A DNA stretch of 64,000 nucleotides, taken from positions 248,001 to 312,000 of the forward strand of contig NZ_VWXI01000003.1 of assembly GCF_011752525.1 (NCBI RefSeq). The letters are read 5' to 3'. A model generated the notes under the pieces. The model ran no database searches and had not been told where the DNA came from. It saw nothing but the letters and a program-made list of their open reading frames with translations. A program made the translations under genes and the position numbers. Positions within the stretch are counted from its first letter, which is position 1. Each line of letters begins with the position of its first letter. The stretch is from Pantoea sp. Cy-639. GTDB lineage: Bacteria > Pseudomonadota > Gammaproteobacteria > Pseudomonadales > Pseudomonadaceae. Below are positions 20,415 through 31,823 of this stretch, piece by piece.

Positions 20415-21191
20415 ATGCGCCTGATCGACACCCACACCCACCTGGACTTCCCCGACTTCGACGCCGACCGCCCGCGCCTGCTGGCCAATGCGGCGGCGCG
20501 CGGGGTGGAGCGCATGGTGGTGCTGGGGGTGTACCAGGACAACTTCCAGCGAGTCTGGGACCTGGCCTGTGCCGAGGACCGCGTGTATGCGGCACTGGGG
20601 CTGCACCCGATCTACCTCGAGCAGCACCGCCCCGAGCACCTGGTGCAGTTGCGCGACTGGCTCGAGCGCCTGCGTGGTGATCCCCGGCTCTGCGCGGTCG
20701 GTGAGTTCGGCCTGGATTTCTATCTGCCGGAGCTCGACCCACAACGCCAGCAGGCACTGTTCGAGGCGCAGCTGCAACTGGCCTGCGACTTCGCGTTGCC
20801 GTCGCTGCTGCACGTGCGCCGCAGCCATGCCCAGGTGATCGCCACGCTCAAGCGCTACAAGCCGGCACGTGCAGGGATCATCCATGCCTTTGCCGGCAGC
20901 TACGAGGAGGCGCGCGAATACATCAAGCTGGGCTTTCGCCTGGGCCTGGGCGGGGCCGGCACCTGGCCGCAGGCGCTGCGCCTGCGCAAGACCCTGCCGC
21001 GCTTGCCGCTGGACAGCGTGGTACTGGAGACCGATGCACCGGACATGGCCCCGGCGATGTTCCCAGGCGAACGCAACAGCCCCGAGCACCTGCCGGACAT
21101 TGCCCGGGCGCTGGCCGAGGTGATGGGCATCGAACCTGAGCGTCTGGCCGAAACCAGCAGCCGCAACGCCTGCGAAGTGTTTGGCTGGTAG
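20415..21191 (+). CDS. TatD-family metal-dependent hydrolase (DNase)
   Basis: 258 aa amidohydrolase-fold protein of the TatD group, Mg2+/Zn2+-dependent nucleases implicated in DNA repair and exonuclease activity. The N-terminal metal motif IDTHTHLD, GEFGLDFY (metal-bridging Glu), LLHVRRSH, IIHAFAGS and LETDAPDM are all in place, so the active site is complete. ATG at 20415 lies two bases after the cra stop, so the two are probably co-transcribed. It could be annotated YjjV-like rather than TatD proper. Confidence 0.92.
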   Translation: MRLIDTHTHLDFPDFDADRPRLLANAAARGVERMVVLGVYQDNFQRVWDLACAEDRVYAALGLHPIYLEQHRPEHLVQLRDWLERLRGDPRLCAVGEFGLDFYLPELDPQRQQALFEAQLQLACDFALPSLLHVRRSHAQVIATLKRYKPARAGIIHAFAGSYEEAREYIKLGFRLGLGGAGTWPQALRLRKTLPRLPLDSVVLETDAPDMAPAMFPGERNSPEHLPDIARALAEVMGIEPERLAETSSRNACEVFGW

Positions 21192-21219
21192 CCCAACGAA
21201 CGCGCCCCTGTAGCAGCGG

Positions 21220-23232
21220 CTAGATCCTGAATGCCCCGATCAGCCGCTTGAGCTCCACCACCTGCGCCGACAGCGCACGGCTGGCATCCTCGGTCTGGCA
21301 GGCGCCATCGGTGGTGTCCTGCGCTGCCCGGTTGATCGCCACGATGTTCTGGTCGATGTCGTGGGCCACCGCAGTCTGCTGCTCCACGGCCGCGGCGATC
21401 TGCTGGTTCTGCTCGACGATTCCGCCCACCGCCCCGAGGATGTTGCCCAGCGCCTGTTGTACCTGGCGTGCCTCGTCGACCGTTCCGGCCGCCATGGCAT
21501 GGCTGCTGCCCATCACCCTTACCGCCGCGCCAACGCCATCCTGCAGGCGCTGGATCATCTGTGCGATCTCTTCGGTGGAGTCCTGGGTGCGCCGGGCCAG
21601 GGTGCGCACCTCGTCGGCGACCACGGCGAAGCCCCTGCCCTGCTCGCCGGCCCGGGCAGCCTCGATGGCGGCGTTGAGCGCCAGCAGGTTGGTCTGCTCG
21701 GCAATGCTGCGAATCACTTCCAGCACCCGGCCAATGGCCTGGCTGTCACCAGCCAGCTGGTTCACCGCCGCCACGCTCTGGTCGATCTCGCCGGCCAGGC
21801 GGGCGATGCTGCCCTGCTGGCTGTGCACCAGGTCACGTCCCGAGGCGCTCTCGTGGTTGACCTTCTGCGCGCCTTCAGCGGCCAGCGCCGCACTGCGCGC
21901 GACCTCCTGCGCGGTAGCGCTCATCTGGTTCATCGCCGTGGCCACCTGCTCGATCTGCTGGCGCTGGCCACTGACCGCCTGGTTGCTGCGGGCAGAAACC
22001 GACAGCACCTGGCCGGCCTGCTCCTCGACCGTGGCCACGGTGTGGCCGACCTGCTCGATCAGGCCGCGAATGCGCCGCACGGTTTCGTTGAAGCCGCGCC
22101 CCAGCTCGCCCAGTTCGTCCTGGCTGCGGGCCTGGAAGCTGATGGTCATGTCGCCGGCGGCCACCTTGTCCATGGCGCTGCCCAGATTGCCGAGGGTCTC
22201 GCGGGTGGAAACATAGAAGCCGCTGTACAGGTAGACGATCAGCACGAACACCGTGGCCAGCGCCGCGACCAGGGCGATCATGCGCAGGCGGTGCTGGCCG
22301 AGGCGCTCCTCAAGCTGGCCGTGCAGGTGCGCCAGCACGGCATCGTTGAGCTGGTAGGTGCGGGCCATCAGTTCGCTGGTCTGCTGGTAAAGGCCGGCCC
22401 AAGGCGCATCCAACGTTTCGGCCACCACCACCTGGTCCTCGAACAAGGTGGCGGCCTGCTTGACCGTGGCCTGGCTGGCCTGGGCGCTGGCCGCCAGCGC
22501 TGCACGCGCCTGGCTGTCGCCTGCCAGGGCTTCGTCAAGGCGCAGCGCGTAGTCGCTCGACAACCGCTCCAGGCGCTGCAACAGGTCTTCGAAACGGGCA
22601 CTGCCGGCGGAGTCCATGAAGCCGCGACCGAGGGCCACCGCCCCCATCGCCCGGCCCTCACCCAAGGCCTGGGTGACCTGGGCAGTCGTGCTGCCGAGCA
22701 GCTCGCCGAGTTGCCGCACCGAAGCCTGGCTGTCCTGGCTGAGCCCGGCCTGGCTGGCGATCAGCTTGCCCAGCACCTGGGCCTGGGCCAGCAGTTTGTC
22801 GAACAGGGCCGCCTTGTTCTGCAGCGATGTCTCGCCCCGGGCACGGTCGAAGGCCTCGGCCAGCTCCGCACGCTTGGCCTCCACTACCGGGTCGCCGCCC
22901 GCCAGCGCCTGCAGTTGGACCTGGACCTTGTCCTGGAGCGCGCCAATGCGCGCCTCGACATCGCCAGCCTGACCCGACTGGCCCAGCACGGCGTTTATCT
23001 GCAGAAGGTTGCCAAGGCTCTCCAGTTCGCCGCGCAGCGCCAGGCTGCCCCCCAGCGGTGCCAGCCCCTGGAGCTCGGCGCGGGTGGCGTGGAACTGGTT
23101 GTAGGCATCACGCACCAGGTAAAAGCTGGTGGCCAGCATGGGCAGGAAGAACAGGACGCTGATCAGGCTGAACTTCAGGCCGAAGCTCAGGCGGTTCATC
23201 AATGCGATGGCCGGATAGAGCAGACGCTTCAC
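21220..23232 (-). CDS. Methyl-accepting chemotaxis protein with helical periplasmic domain
   Basis: Membrane chemoreceptor, 670 aa. Start is a GTG at 23230-23232 preceded by a perfect AAGGAGGT six bases away. TM1 is at about residues 18-40, an all-helical Ala/Gln-rich periplasmic domain spans about 41-315 (four-helix or HBM-like; no Cache strands), TM2 is at about 316-340, then HAMP ([20 protein letters not shown]) and the signalling hairpin with [20 protein letters not shown]. Several Q/E-rich methylation patches are visible. The ligand is unknown. Monocistronic and convergent with tatD. Confidence 0.92.
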   Translation of the reverse strand: MKRLLYPAIALMNRLSFGLKFSLISVLFFLPMLATSFYLVRDAYNQFHATRAELQGLAPLGGSLALRGELESLGNLLQINAVLGQSGQAGDVEARIGALQDKVQVQLQALAGGDPVVEAKRAELAEAFDRARGETSLQNKAALFDKLLAQAQVLGKLIASQAGLSQDSQASVRQLGELLGSTTAQVTQALGEGRAMGAVALGRGFMDSAGSARFEDLLQRLERLSSDYALRLDEALAGDSQARAALAASAQASQATVKQAATLFEDQVVVAETLDAPWAGLYQQTSELMARTYQLNDAVLAHLHGQLEERLGQHRLRMIALVAALATVFVLIVYLYSGFYVSTRETLGNLGSAMDKVAAGDMTISFQARSQDELGELGRGFNETVRRIRGLIEQVGHTVATVEEQAGQVLSVSARSNQAVSGQRQQIEQVATAMNQMSATAQEVARSAALAAEGAQKVNHESASGRDLVHSQQGSIARLAGEIDQSVAAVNQLAGDSQAIGRVLEVIRSIAEQTNLLALNAAIEAARAGEQGRGFAVVADEVRTLARRTQDSTEEIAQMIQRLQDGVGAAVRVMGSSHAMAAGTVDEARQVQQALGNILGAVGGIVEQNQQIAAAVEQQTAVAHDIDQNIVAINRAAQDTTDGACQTEDASRALSAQVVELKRLIGAFRI

Positions 23233-23392
23233 AGGTTACCTCCTTGAATTCTTGTTGTTCTGCGGGGTAGCACTAGGCCATCTCTGGCCCGGGGCTTTGT
23301 ATAGCGCAGATTGAAATCAAGGTTTGTAACTTATGGTTAAGCGCCCATTCGCCCGCAAGAATGGCCCTGCGGGCGCCGGCGAAGGGCTGCTG

Positions 23393-24223
23393 TCAACCCA
23401 GTACGGTCCACAGGGCGAAGCAGGCGTACCACAGCACCGCGCAACGCAGCAGCAACTCCCACAGGCTGTCCAGGCGCGCCAGCCCGCGGGCGTGGTCCTC
23501 CTCCTCGGGTATGTCGTCCGCGACCCGCCCGACTTTCGCCACCAGGTGCGCGGCACTGATACGCCAGTCCAGCAGTTCGTGCAGCACCACCCGCATCACG
23601 GCAACGAAATTGCCGACCAGGGCGAAGGTCAGCGCCATCACCCGTACCGGCAACCAGTCCATGGCATGGCGCAACTGCGCGGCCAGCGACTTGAGTCCGG
23701 GCTGCTGGCTGTGCTCGCCGCCCAGTGCCAGCAGACGGTAGGCCAGCGCCGCCGCCGGCCCGAGCAGGAAATACCAGAAAATCACCGCGAAAAAGCTTTG
23801 GTAGGCCTGCCACAACAGATAGCCCTGGACGCGCTTGATCAACCCTGGCGCATCCTCGGCGGCCAGGCCCAGGTCGCGCTCGGCCACATGCAGGGCGGCC
23901 TGGTCGTCGCCGCGCCGCCAGGCATCGCGGAACGAGCCGAGCGAGCCTTTCACATCGCCACGCCCGAGGCTGTAGACCAGCACCAGCAGATGCACCGGCA
24001 GCGCCAGCAGGCCGTAGGCCACCGGCTCCAGCACGTGCAGCAACAGGACCAGCAGCAGCACCGGCGCCAAGACCAGGATGGCCAGCGTCCACCAGGGGTG
24101 GACCTTGCCACTGCGCTCCAGCCGCACCAGCTCGCCGAGGTAGAAACCATCACGCTGCAACCGCTGACGCAGGGCGGAGAACTTCTCGATCCACAGGGCC
24201 AGCACCAACACCAGAAAACTCAT
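23393..24223 (-). CDS. ampE: AmpE-like inner-membrane protein
   Basis: 276 aa membrane protein, partner of AmpD in the beta-lactamase regulation/peptidoglycan-recycling locus. MSFLVLVLALWIEKF at the N-terminus and several hydrophobic segments (about 1-12, 58-80, 140-165, 195-215, 258-276) fit AmpE. The family resembles CbiB/CobD-type membrane proteins; its biochemical role is unsettled. ATG overlaps the ampD stop by ATGA, so the pair is translationally coupled. Confidence 0.92.
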   Translation of the reverse strand: MSFLVLVLALWIEKFSALRQRLQRDGFYLGELVRLERSGKVHPWWTLAILVLAPVLLLVLLLHVLEPVAYGLLALPVHLLVLVYSLGRGDVKGSLGSFRDAWRRGDDQAALHVAERDLGLAAEDAPGLIKRVQGYLLWQAYQSFFAVIFWYFLLGPAAALAYRLLALGGEHSQQPGLKSLAAQLRHAMDWLPVRVMALTFALVGNFVAVMRVVLHELLDWRISAAHLVAKVGRVADDIPEEEDHARGLARLDSLWELLLRCAVLWYACFALWTVLG

Positions 24224-24786
24224 GCCATGTCCTCATTACGCAGCAGGGCGGCGCGATAGCGCGGCCAGTCGAATGCCGGGCCCGGATCGGTCTTGCGTTC
24301 GGGCGCGATGTCGTTGTGACCGCAGATGCGCGTCCGGTCGATGACCGGCCAGACGCGGCGGATCTCGCGGGTCAGTTGCTCCAGGGTGGCGTACTGGGCG
24401 TCGGTGTAGGGCTGCTCGTCGGTGCCCTCCAGCTCGATGCCGATGGAAAAGTCGTTGCAGCCTTCACGATCCTCGAAGCGCGACACCCCGGCATGCCAGG
24501 CGCGGTCGAGCAGCGAGACGAACTGGGTGACCTGGCCGTCGCGCTCGACGAACAGGTGCGCCGACACGGTCAGGTGGCTGATGCTGGTGAAGTAGGGATG
24601 CTCGTCCGGGTCGAGCCGATTCTGGAAGAACTGCTGGACCTTGCCGGTGCCGAAGCAGGCCGGCGGCAGGCTGATGTTGTGGATGACCAGCAGCGAGATG
24701 GCCTCGCCTTCGGGGCGGGCGTTGAAGTTCGGCGAGGGGCAGAGGCTGACGCCGGTGAACCAGCCGGTCGCACGGTCCAATTGCAT
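24220..24786 (-). CDS. ampD: 1,6-anhydro-N-acetylmuramyl-L-alanine amidase AmpD
   Basis: Cytosolic zinc amidase that removes the peptide from anhydromuropeptides during cell-wall recycling, thereby keeping AmpR-controlled beta-lactamase low. 188 aa. N-acetylmuramoyl-L-Ala amidase_2 fold with zinc ligands in LLVIHNISLPP (His) and RICGHNDIAPERKTDPGPAF (His and Asp). Start ATG at 24784-24786 (MQLDRATGWF) has AGGA upstream and matches the family start; longer frames do not. Loss of this gene is a known route to beta-lactam resistance in pseudomonads; it is intact here. Confidence 0.95.
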   Translation of the reverse strand: MQLDRATGWFTGVSLCPSPNFNARPEGEAISLLVIHNISLPPACFGTGKVQQFFQNRLDPDEHPYFTSISHLTVSAHLFVERDGQVTQFVSLLDRAWHAGVSRFEDREGCNDFSIGIELEGTDEQPYTDAQYATLEQLTREIRRVWPVIDRTRICGHNDIAPERKTDPGPAFDWPRYRAALLRNEDMA

Positions 24787-24933
24787 GGTGCAGATCCTGA
24801 GTGACGTCACGGGCAGACGGTCAGTATGCCGCGCCCAGGCGACGCTTGCATGTAAATGATTGTGTAGGAAAAAACCTAGCAGCCAGCAGGAATTGATGGC
24901 ATTCGAAGCGCTGAAAGGCCCCGTCACGGGCAA

Positions 24934-27081
24934 TCACTGCGCTTGCTGGCCGCGCAACTGCTCCAGCACCGCCTCCAGTGCCCGCTCGAACAGCAGGCCA
25001 TCGTCCAGCAAGCGCACCTCGCCACGGCGCAGGGCCTGCGCCAGCCCGGCGCGGTTCCATTCGCGCACCTTCATCCCGGTCCGGTTGGCGAAGACCAGGC
25101 GATCGCTGCTGTCGATACGCGCCACCAGTTTGCAACGCAGCGGTTCATCGTCGTCCATCACCTCGATCCAGGCACCGATCCGCAGCCGCTGCACCTGGCG
25201 CAGGTCCGCCGCCTGGCTGTCGAGGTGCAAGCGCGGCCCACAGGCCGATTCGTCGGCGATGGCCAGGACGATAGCGTGCTCGACCCGCACCTCGGCCAAC
25301 GCCGGGTCGGCCGTTGCATCTGCGCCGCCACAGGCGCGCAGGTGCAGCTTCTCCAACTGCAGGAAGAAATCGCGGGTGGCCGCCGAATCCAGCGCCACGC
25401 TCGCCAGGCCGTCGCGCAGCGCCTTGAGCAGGTCCGGGACCTGCTCCAGCAAGCGGGCAGGTTCACCCTGCGGGGCGATGCTGGCGAGCAGCAGGTCGGC
25501 GGTCGCCAGCGCCTCGCGCCAGGCCACGGAGTCCTCACCCTGCTTGAGCCAGGCCAGCAACAGCACCTGGCTCCAGGCCTGCTCGAGCATCTGCACCACC
25601 ACCTGCGGCAGCACCCGGCCATGCAGACGCAGGTTCAATACCTGCTGCACCTGCTGGCGTGCCTGCAAGGCCCGGGCACGACCTTCCTCGGCGTCACGGG
25701 TGCGTTGCTCGAGCAGATCGTTGCGCCGGCGCTCGTCCTGGGCGACAGCCAGGAACTCCTCGAGCAACTCGGCGAACACCGCGCAGTCTTCGGAAAAATC
25801 GTTGAGCAGGCGCTGGACGATACGCTCCACCCGCAGGTGCAGGCTGTCGCGCTGGCCATCGCCCTCGGTCTCCCAGCCGATGGCCGCTGCCGCGATCTCG
25901 TTGAGCAGGCGCCTGGCCGGGTGACTGGCGCGGCTGAACAGTGCCTTGTCGAGCAGGGCGACCTTGAGCAGCGGAATATGCAGGCGTCCGATCAGTGCAC
26001 GCAGGCTCGGCGGCAGGTTGTCGTCGGCCTCGATGAAGACGAACAGCAGCCCGACCAGGGTGATCATGTCCTCGTCGTCGGTGCCGATGCGCCGCCGGGT
26101 GCCGCTGCGCACGCTGACCCGCAACAGCAACTGCTCGAGCTGCTGGCCGAGGTTGAAGTCGTCCGGCTCGCCAGGGGCAGGCACATAGTGCTGCAAGTGG
26201 GTGAGCAGGCGCAGCAGGTCGCCGGTGCTGATCGGCTGGGCACCACCGGCGGCCTGCAGGCGCGGGGCGACTCGGCCACGGGCCGGTGCCAGCAGGCCCT
26301 GCAACGAGGCGACGAAGGCCTGCCCGGCACTGTCTGCGCCGGCCTCGCCGACCAGCGCAGGGCTGGCCGGGGCACGCCGGGCGATGTTGCGCCGGTCTTC
26401 GGCGCGGCGGCGCGGCGCAGGTTGCAGGTCGGCCAGCACGCCGGCACTGGCCAGCAACTGGTTGGCCTCGCCGTACAACAGGTCGAGGTCGCGCAGCAGG
26501 TAGCGCTCGAACAACTTGAGCAGCACCAGCTTGACGCTGGCGCCCACGCCGAGGTTGCGCCCGGCCTCGAGAAAGTAGCCACACAGGGCCGCCGGGCCGA
26601 GCGGGTTGCGCTGCTCGTCCAGCGCCTGGTCGAGCAATGCGGCAAAGCGCAGGTTCAGTTGCTGCAGGACGAAACCGTCGCGCGACAGCACCCGGTCGAC
26701 CATGCCCTGCACCGCCACCGAACGCTCCAGCGGCGAGTGCCCCTGGAGTGCGGACAACGATTCCAGAGTCTCGGCCAGGCCAATACGGGCGAAGGCCTCG
26801 TAGAAGGTGTCGAGAAAGCCACGCTCGATGCTCTTGCGCTTGAGGCGCACGTCGCGCATGGCCTCGAAATAAAGGTTCTGGTCGGCACGCCCGGTAGCCT
26901 TGTCGGCCATCTCGAACAGGGTGTCGTCGGCATTGTCGAACAGCGCCTGCAAGCCCTGGCGCAATTGCAGCGCGGCTTTGTCGCGCACCTGCAGGAGCAG
27001 CACGGGAAGGCACGGCGAGAGCGCACGCGCGCTCCGGTCGATGGCGGCCGCCAAGGGCACCACCTTGCCTTCTTTATGCAT
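24934..27081 (-). CDS. DUF1631 family protein
   Basis: 715 aa soluble protein of the DUF1631 family, function unknown (some relatives are mislabelled thymidine phosphorylase). Mostly helical and Leu/Gln/Arg-rich. The C-terminal 120 residues carry a beta-rich, PilZ-like-looking segment (GAWIEVMDDDEPLRCKLVAR, RTGMKVREWNRAGLAQAL), an impression only. Start at 27081 (MHKEGKVV) with AAGGAG eight bases upstream. Same strand as ampDE but 147 bp away. Confidence 0.85.
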   Translation of the reverse strand: MHKEGKVVPLAAAIDRSARALSPCLPVLLLQVRDKAALQLRQGLQALFDNADDTLFEMADKATGRADQNLYFEAMRDVRLKRKSIERGFLDTFYEAFARIGLAETLESLSALQGHSPLERSVAVQGMVDRVLSRDGFVLQQLNLRFAALLDQALDEQRNPLGPAALCGYFLEAGRNLGVGASVKLVLLKLFERYLLRDLDLLYGEANQLLASAGVLADLQPAPRRRAEDRRNIARRAPASPALVGEAGADSAGQAFVASLQGLLAPARGRVAPRLQAAGGAQPISTGDLLRLLTHLQHYVPAPGEPDDFNLGQQLEQLLLRVSVRSGTRRRIGTDDEDMITLVGLLFVFIEADDNLPPSLRALIGRLHIPLLKVALLDKALFSRASHPARRLLNEIAAAAIGWETEGDGQRDSLHLRVERIVQRLLNDFSEDCAVFAELLEEFLAVAQDERRRNDLLEQRTRDAEEGRARALQARQQVQQVLNLRLHGRVLPQVVVQMLEQAWSQVLLLAWLKQGEDSVAWREALATADLLLASIAPQGEPARLLEQVPDLLKALRDGLASVALDSAATRDFFLQLEKLHLRACGGADATADPALAEVRVEHAIVLAIADESACGPRLHLDSQAADLRQVQRLRIGAWIEVMDDDEPLRCKLVARIDSSDRLVFANRTGMKVREWNRAGLAQALRRGEVRLLDDGLLFERALEAVLEQLRGQQAQ

Positions 27082-27309
27082 CCGGGACTCCTTGCTGGAT
27101 GTAACGTTGTGCCGACGGGAAGGTACGTCAAAGCTATGACGCCAAATACTGGGCGCCATTATCAGTGAAAACTCCTACAGCTGCCAGCACGCCATGCGTT
27201 CGCCTCAACTGACCGTGAAATTCCCCCAATGCTCAGATGGCCTGACCAAAGGTCGTCGCCCCAGCGGCTGTACACGCCGCCCCCCTGCCCTATAATCGCC
27301 GGCACCTAG

Positions 27310-28173
<864 letters not shown>

Positions 28174-28190
28174 GATTGGCTCCAGACATG

Positions 28191-28219
28191 AAAAAACCGG
28201 CCAGAAGGGCCGGTTTTTT
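28191..28219. terminator. Bidirectional Rho-independent terminator
   Basis: A6-CCGGCC / GGCCGG-T6 with a 5-base loop. A-run and T-run on both sides make it work for the convergent nadC and trxB. Confidence 0.92.
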
Positions 28220-28242
28220 CATCGCGGGGCAAGCCTGCTGGA

Positions 28243-29301
<1,059 letters not shown>

Positions 29302-29389
29302 CTACAACGCGTCGGTCCAGAAACGAAAAGATGAGCGCACTGTAGCGAGGCCGCAGAGATTAAGGAAATATCCTTCGACAATCCACCTT

Positions 29390-29404
29390 ATAGGCATTCT
29401 CTAT
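29390..29404. promoter_or_regulatory. OxyR-like ATAG-N7-CTAT motif between trxB and cysZ
   Basis: ATAG-GCATTCT-CTAT fits one half of the OxyR consensus exactly; a second ATAGGCATT follows at about 29420 but out of ideal phase. A palindrome AAGGA-AATA-TCCTT (29362-29375) lies just upstream. The 327-bp divergent region holds no gene. OxyR control of trxB in P. putida is known from memory of the literature; binding here is inferred. Confidence 0.45.
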
Positions 29405-29532
29405 GCCGGAAAGAAACCGATAGGCATTGTGCATGCGCTTTGTTACACGCCGTTTCCCGAACACCCGATGCCTTTCGTCGACGCGCCAAACTCGGTAAGG
29501 TCAGCGCGTTTTCCTTTTGCGGAGCATCCAAG

Positions 29533-30261
29533 ATGCAAGCCCCCGTCCTTTCCGGCCCACAGTACCTGCGCGAAGGCCTGAAACTGGTCATGAGTCCGAG
29601 CCTGCGGCTGTTCGTCGTGCTGCCCCTGGCGGTCAACCTGCTGCTGTTCTGCGGCCTGATCTACTTCGCCGGGCACCAGTTCAGCCTGTGGGTCGATGCG
29701 CTGATGCCGACCCTGCCCGAGTGGCTGGGCTTTCTCACCTACATCCTCTGGCCGCTGTTCGTCGCCCTGGTGGCGCTGATGGTGTTCTTCACCTTCACGA
29801 TGCTGGCCAACGTCATCGCCGCGCCGTTCAACGGGTTTCTCGCCGAAAAAGTCGAAGTGGTGGTGCGCGGTCAGGACACCTTCCCGCCGTTCAGCTGGAG
29901 CGAGCTGATGGCCATGGTGCCGCGCACCTTCGGCCGCGAGATGCGCAAGCTGGGGTACTTCCTGCCGCGGGCCATCGGCCTGTTCGTCCTGTCGTTCATA
30001 CCGGTGGTCAATGTGATCGCCGCGCCACTGTGGCTGGTGTTCGGGATCTGGATGATGGCCATCCAGTACATCGACTACCCGGCGGACAACAACAAGATGA
30101 GCTGGCAGGACATGCTCGCCTGGCTGCGTAGCAAGCGCTGGCAGTCGCTGGGCTTTGGCGGCATCACCTACCTGGCACTGATGGTACCGCTGGTGAACGT
30201 GCTGATGATGCCGGCGGCGGTGGCCGGCGCTACCTTGTTCTGGGTGCGCGAGCGCAACTGA
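29533..30261 (+). CDS. cysZ: Sulfate transporter CysZ
   Basis: Inner-membrane sulfate uptake protein feeding cysteine synthesis. 242 aa. CysZ family features: [20 protein letters not shown] at the N-terminus, four to six hydrophobic segments (about 27-47, 68-95, 145-180, 205-232), and the [16 protein letters not shown] and [13 protein letters not shown] motifs. ATG at 29533 with GGAG nine bases before. Confidence 0.94.
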   Translation: MQAPVLSGPQYLREGLKLVMSPSLRLFVVLPLAVNLLLFCGLIYFAGHQFSLWVDALMPTLPEWLGFLTYILWPLFVALVALMVFFTFTMLANVIAAPFNGFLAEKVEVVVRGQDTFPPFSWSELMAMVPRTFGREMRKLGYFLPRAIGLFVLSFIPVVNVIAAPLWLVFGIWMMAIQYIDYPADNNKMSWQDMLAWLRSKRWQSLGFGGITYLALMVPLVNVLMMPAAVAGATLFWVRERN

Positions 30262-30267
30262 AGCAAA

Positions 30268-30317
30268 CAGCGCGGGTCAGGTCCACTTCCACCAGGGAGC
30301 AGACCTGGCCCGCGCTG
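30268..30317. terminator. Long hairpin between convergent cysZ and BdlA-like genes
   Basis: A 16-bp stem (30268-30283 with 30302-30317, one G-T pair) starting CAGCGCGGG, with an 18-base loop. No T-run, but its place between convergent stops suggests a bidirectional terminator. Confidence 0.6.
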
Positions 30318-30328
30318 CGAACACCGGG

Positions 30329-31645
30329 TCAGTGGCTCAACTGATTGGAGAACTGCCCCACCGCGTCCACCACCTTCTTCGCCCCTTCCTGGATCTCCAC
30401 GATCACCCCACCGGTATCGGCGGCCAGGGCCAGCCCTTGCTCGGCCTGGCGCTTGCTGGTGTCGATGATGTCCACCGCCGCCTGGGCCAGTTGCTCGTTC
30501 TGCTGCACCACCTTGGCGATTTCCTCGGTGGCGCTGCTGGTGCGCGACGCCAACTGGCGTACTTCGTCGGCGACCACCGCGAAACCACGCCCCTGCTCGC
30601 CGGCACGGGCGGCCTCGATGGCGGCGTTGAGCGCCAGCAGGTTGGTCTGTCCGGCAATGTCGCTGATGGTCTTGATGATCGCGCCGATCACCTTGGACTG
30701 CTTGTCCAGCGCCTGGATGCCATCGGCGGCATCCTGCATCGAACCTTCCAGGCCACGCATCACCTCGACGGTCTGGGTCACCACGTCGGTGGCCTTGCGC
30801 GCACTGCTGTCGGTCTCCAGCGAGGTGGTGTAGGCGATGTCCGCGGCTTGGGACACGGCCAGTTCCTGGTTGACCTGGTCGGTGATCACCGTGGCGAACT
30901 TGACCACTTTGTAGAGCACGTCGTGGGCATCGATGATCGGGTTGTACGAGGCTTCCAGCCATACCACGCGACCATGGGCGTCAATGCGCTTGAAGCGCTC
31001 GGCGACGTATTCGCCACGGCGCAGCTTGTCCCAGAACGCCTGGTAGCCCGCCGAGTTGGCCTCCTCCGGCTCACAGAAGATACGGTGCGACTTGCCCCGC
31101 ACCTGATCGAGGGTGTAGCCCATGGTCTGCAGGAAACGGTCGTTGGCGGTCAGTACCTGGCCGTCGAGGTTGAACTCGATCACCGCGGTGGAACGCATCA
31201 GCGCCTTGATCAGGCTTTCATGCTCGCGAGAGGTTTCAATGGTGCGGGTCAGGTCGCTGGAGTGCAGCGAGAAGTACTTGATCCGCCCCTCGCTGTTCTT
31301 CACTGGCTGCAGGATCGAACGCAGCCAGGCCTCCTCGCCATTGCCACGCAGCAGACGGAAAGCGCCATTGAGGTGTTCACCCCGAGTGATGGCGTTCTTC
31401 ATGCGCTGGTAGAAGTCGAGCTTCTTCACGTGCGGCGGAACGATCTCCTCGATGTTGCGCCCGATCAGTTGCTCGGCGCGGTAGAGCATCTCGTTCTCGA
31501 AGTTGCCGTTGACCGACTCGATACGCCCCTGGGGGTCGAGCTGGAGCACCAGCATCTCGCTGTCGAGGCTGTTCTTCACCTGCTCGATGGACATCAACTC
31601 TTCGCGCAGTTGCTGGATTTCTTTCTTCAGTTTGCTGTTGAACAT
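30329..31645 (-). CDS. BdlA-like soluble chemoreceptor with two PAS domains
   Basis: 438 aa, no transmembrane segment. A short coiled coil (about 1-25) is followed by PAS A (about 25-135), PAS B (about 148-260, with HRIFCEPE) and a methyl-accepting signalling domain (about 265-438, [20 protein letters not shown]). This matches BdlA of P. aeruginosa, which drives biofilm dispersion in response to nutrient and redox cues and affects c-di-GMP. A simple soluble Aer-like receptor is the alternative. The signalling tip has GQTNLLAL rather than EQTNLLAL of the other three receptors here. Confidence 0.85.
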   Translation of the reverse strand: MFNSKLKKEIQQLREELMSIEQVKNSLDSEMLVLQLDPQGRIESVNGNFENEMLYRAEQLIGRNIEEIVPPHVKKLDFYQRMKNAITRGEHLNGAFRLLRGNGEEAWLRSILQPVKNSEGRIKYFSLHSSDLTRTIETSREHESLIKALMRSTAVIEFNLDGQVLTANDRFLQTMGYTLDQVRGKSHRIFCEPEEANSAGYQAFWDKLRRGEYVAERFKRIDAHGRVVWLEASYNPIIDAHDVLYKVVKFATVITDQVNQELAVSQAADIAYTTSLETDSSARKATDVVTQTVEVMRGLEGSMQDAADGIQALDKQSKVIGAIIKTISDIAGQTNLLALNAAIEAARAGEQGRGFAVVADEVRQLASRTSSATEEIAKVVQQNEQLAQAAVDIIDTSKRQAEQGLALAADTGGVIVEIQEGAKKVVDAVGQFSNQLSH

Positions 31646-31823
31646 GGCCGCTCTCCGGAGCGATTTCCTTAAGTCGAATGCCTTGTCATCGGCTGCGCGG
31701 TCGGGGTTCTTGAGCGCAATACAAGGAAATATTCATCCGACCGAAAACGCCGGAAATCAGGCGTCATCCGCACGTCACAAACATGTCACATGGGCGCAAC
31801 CGGGGCGGCGGAAAATTTTTTCC

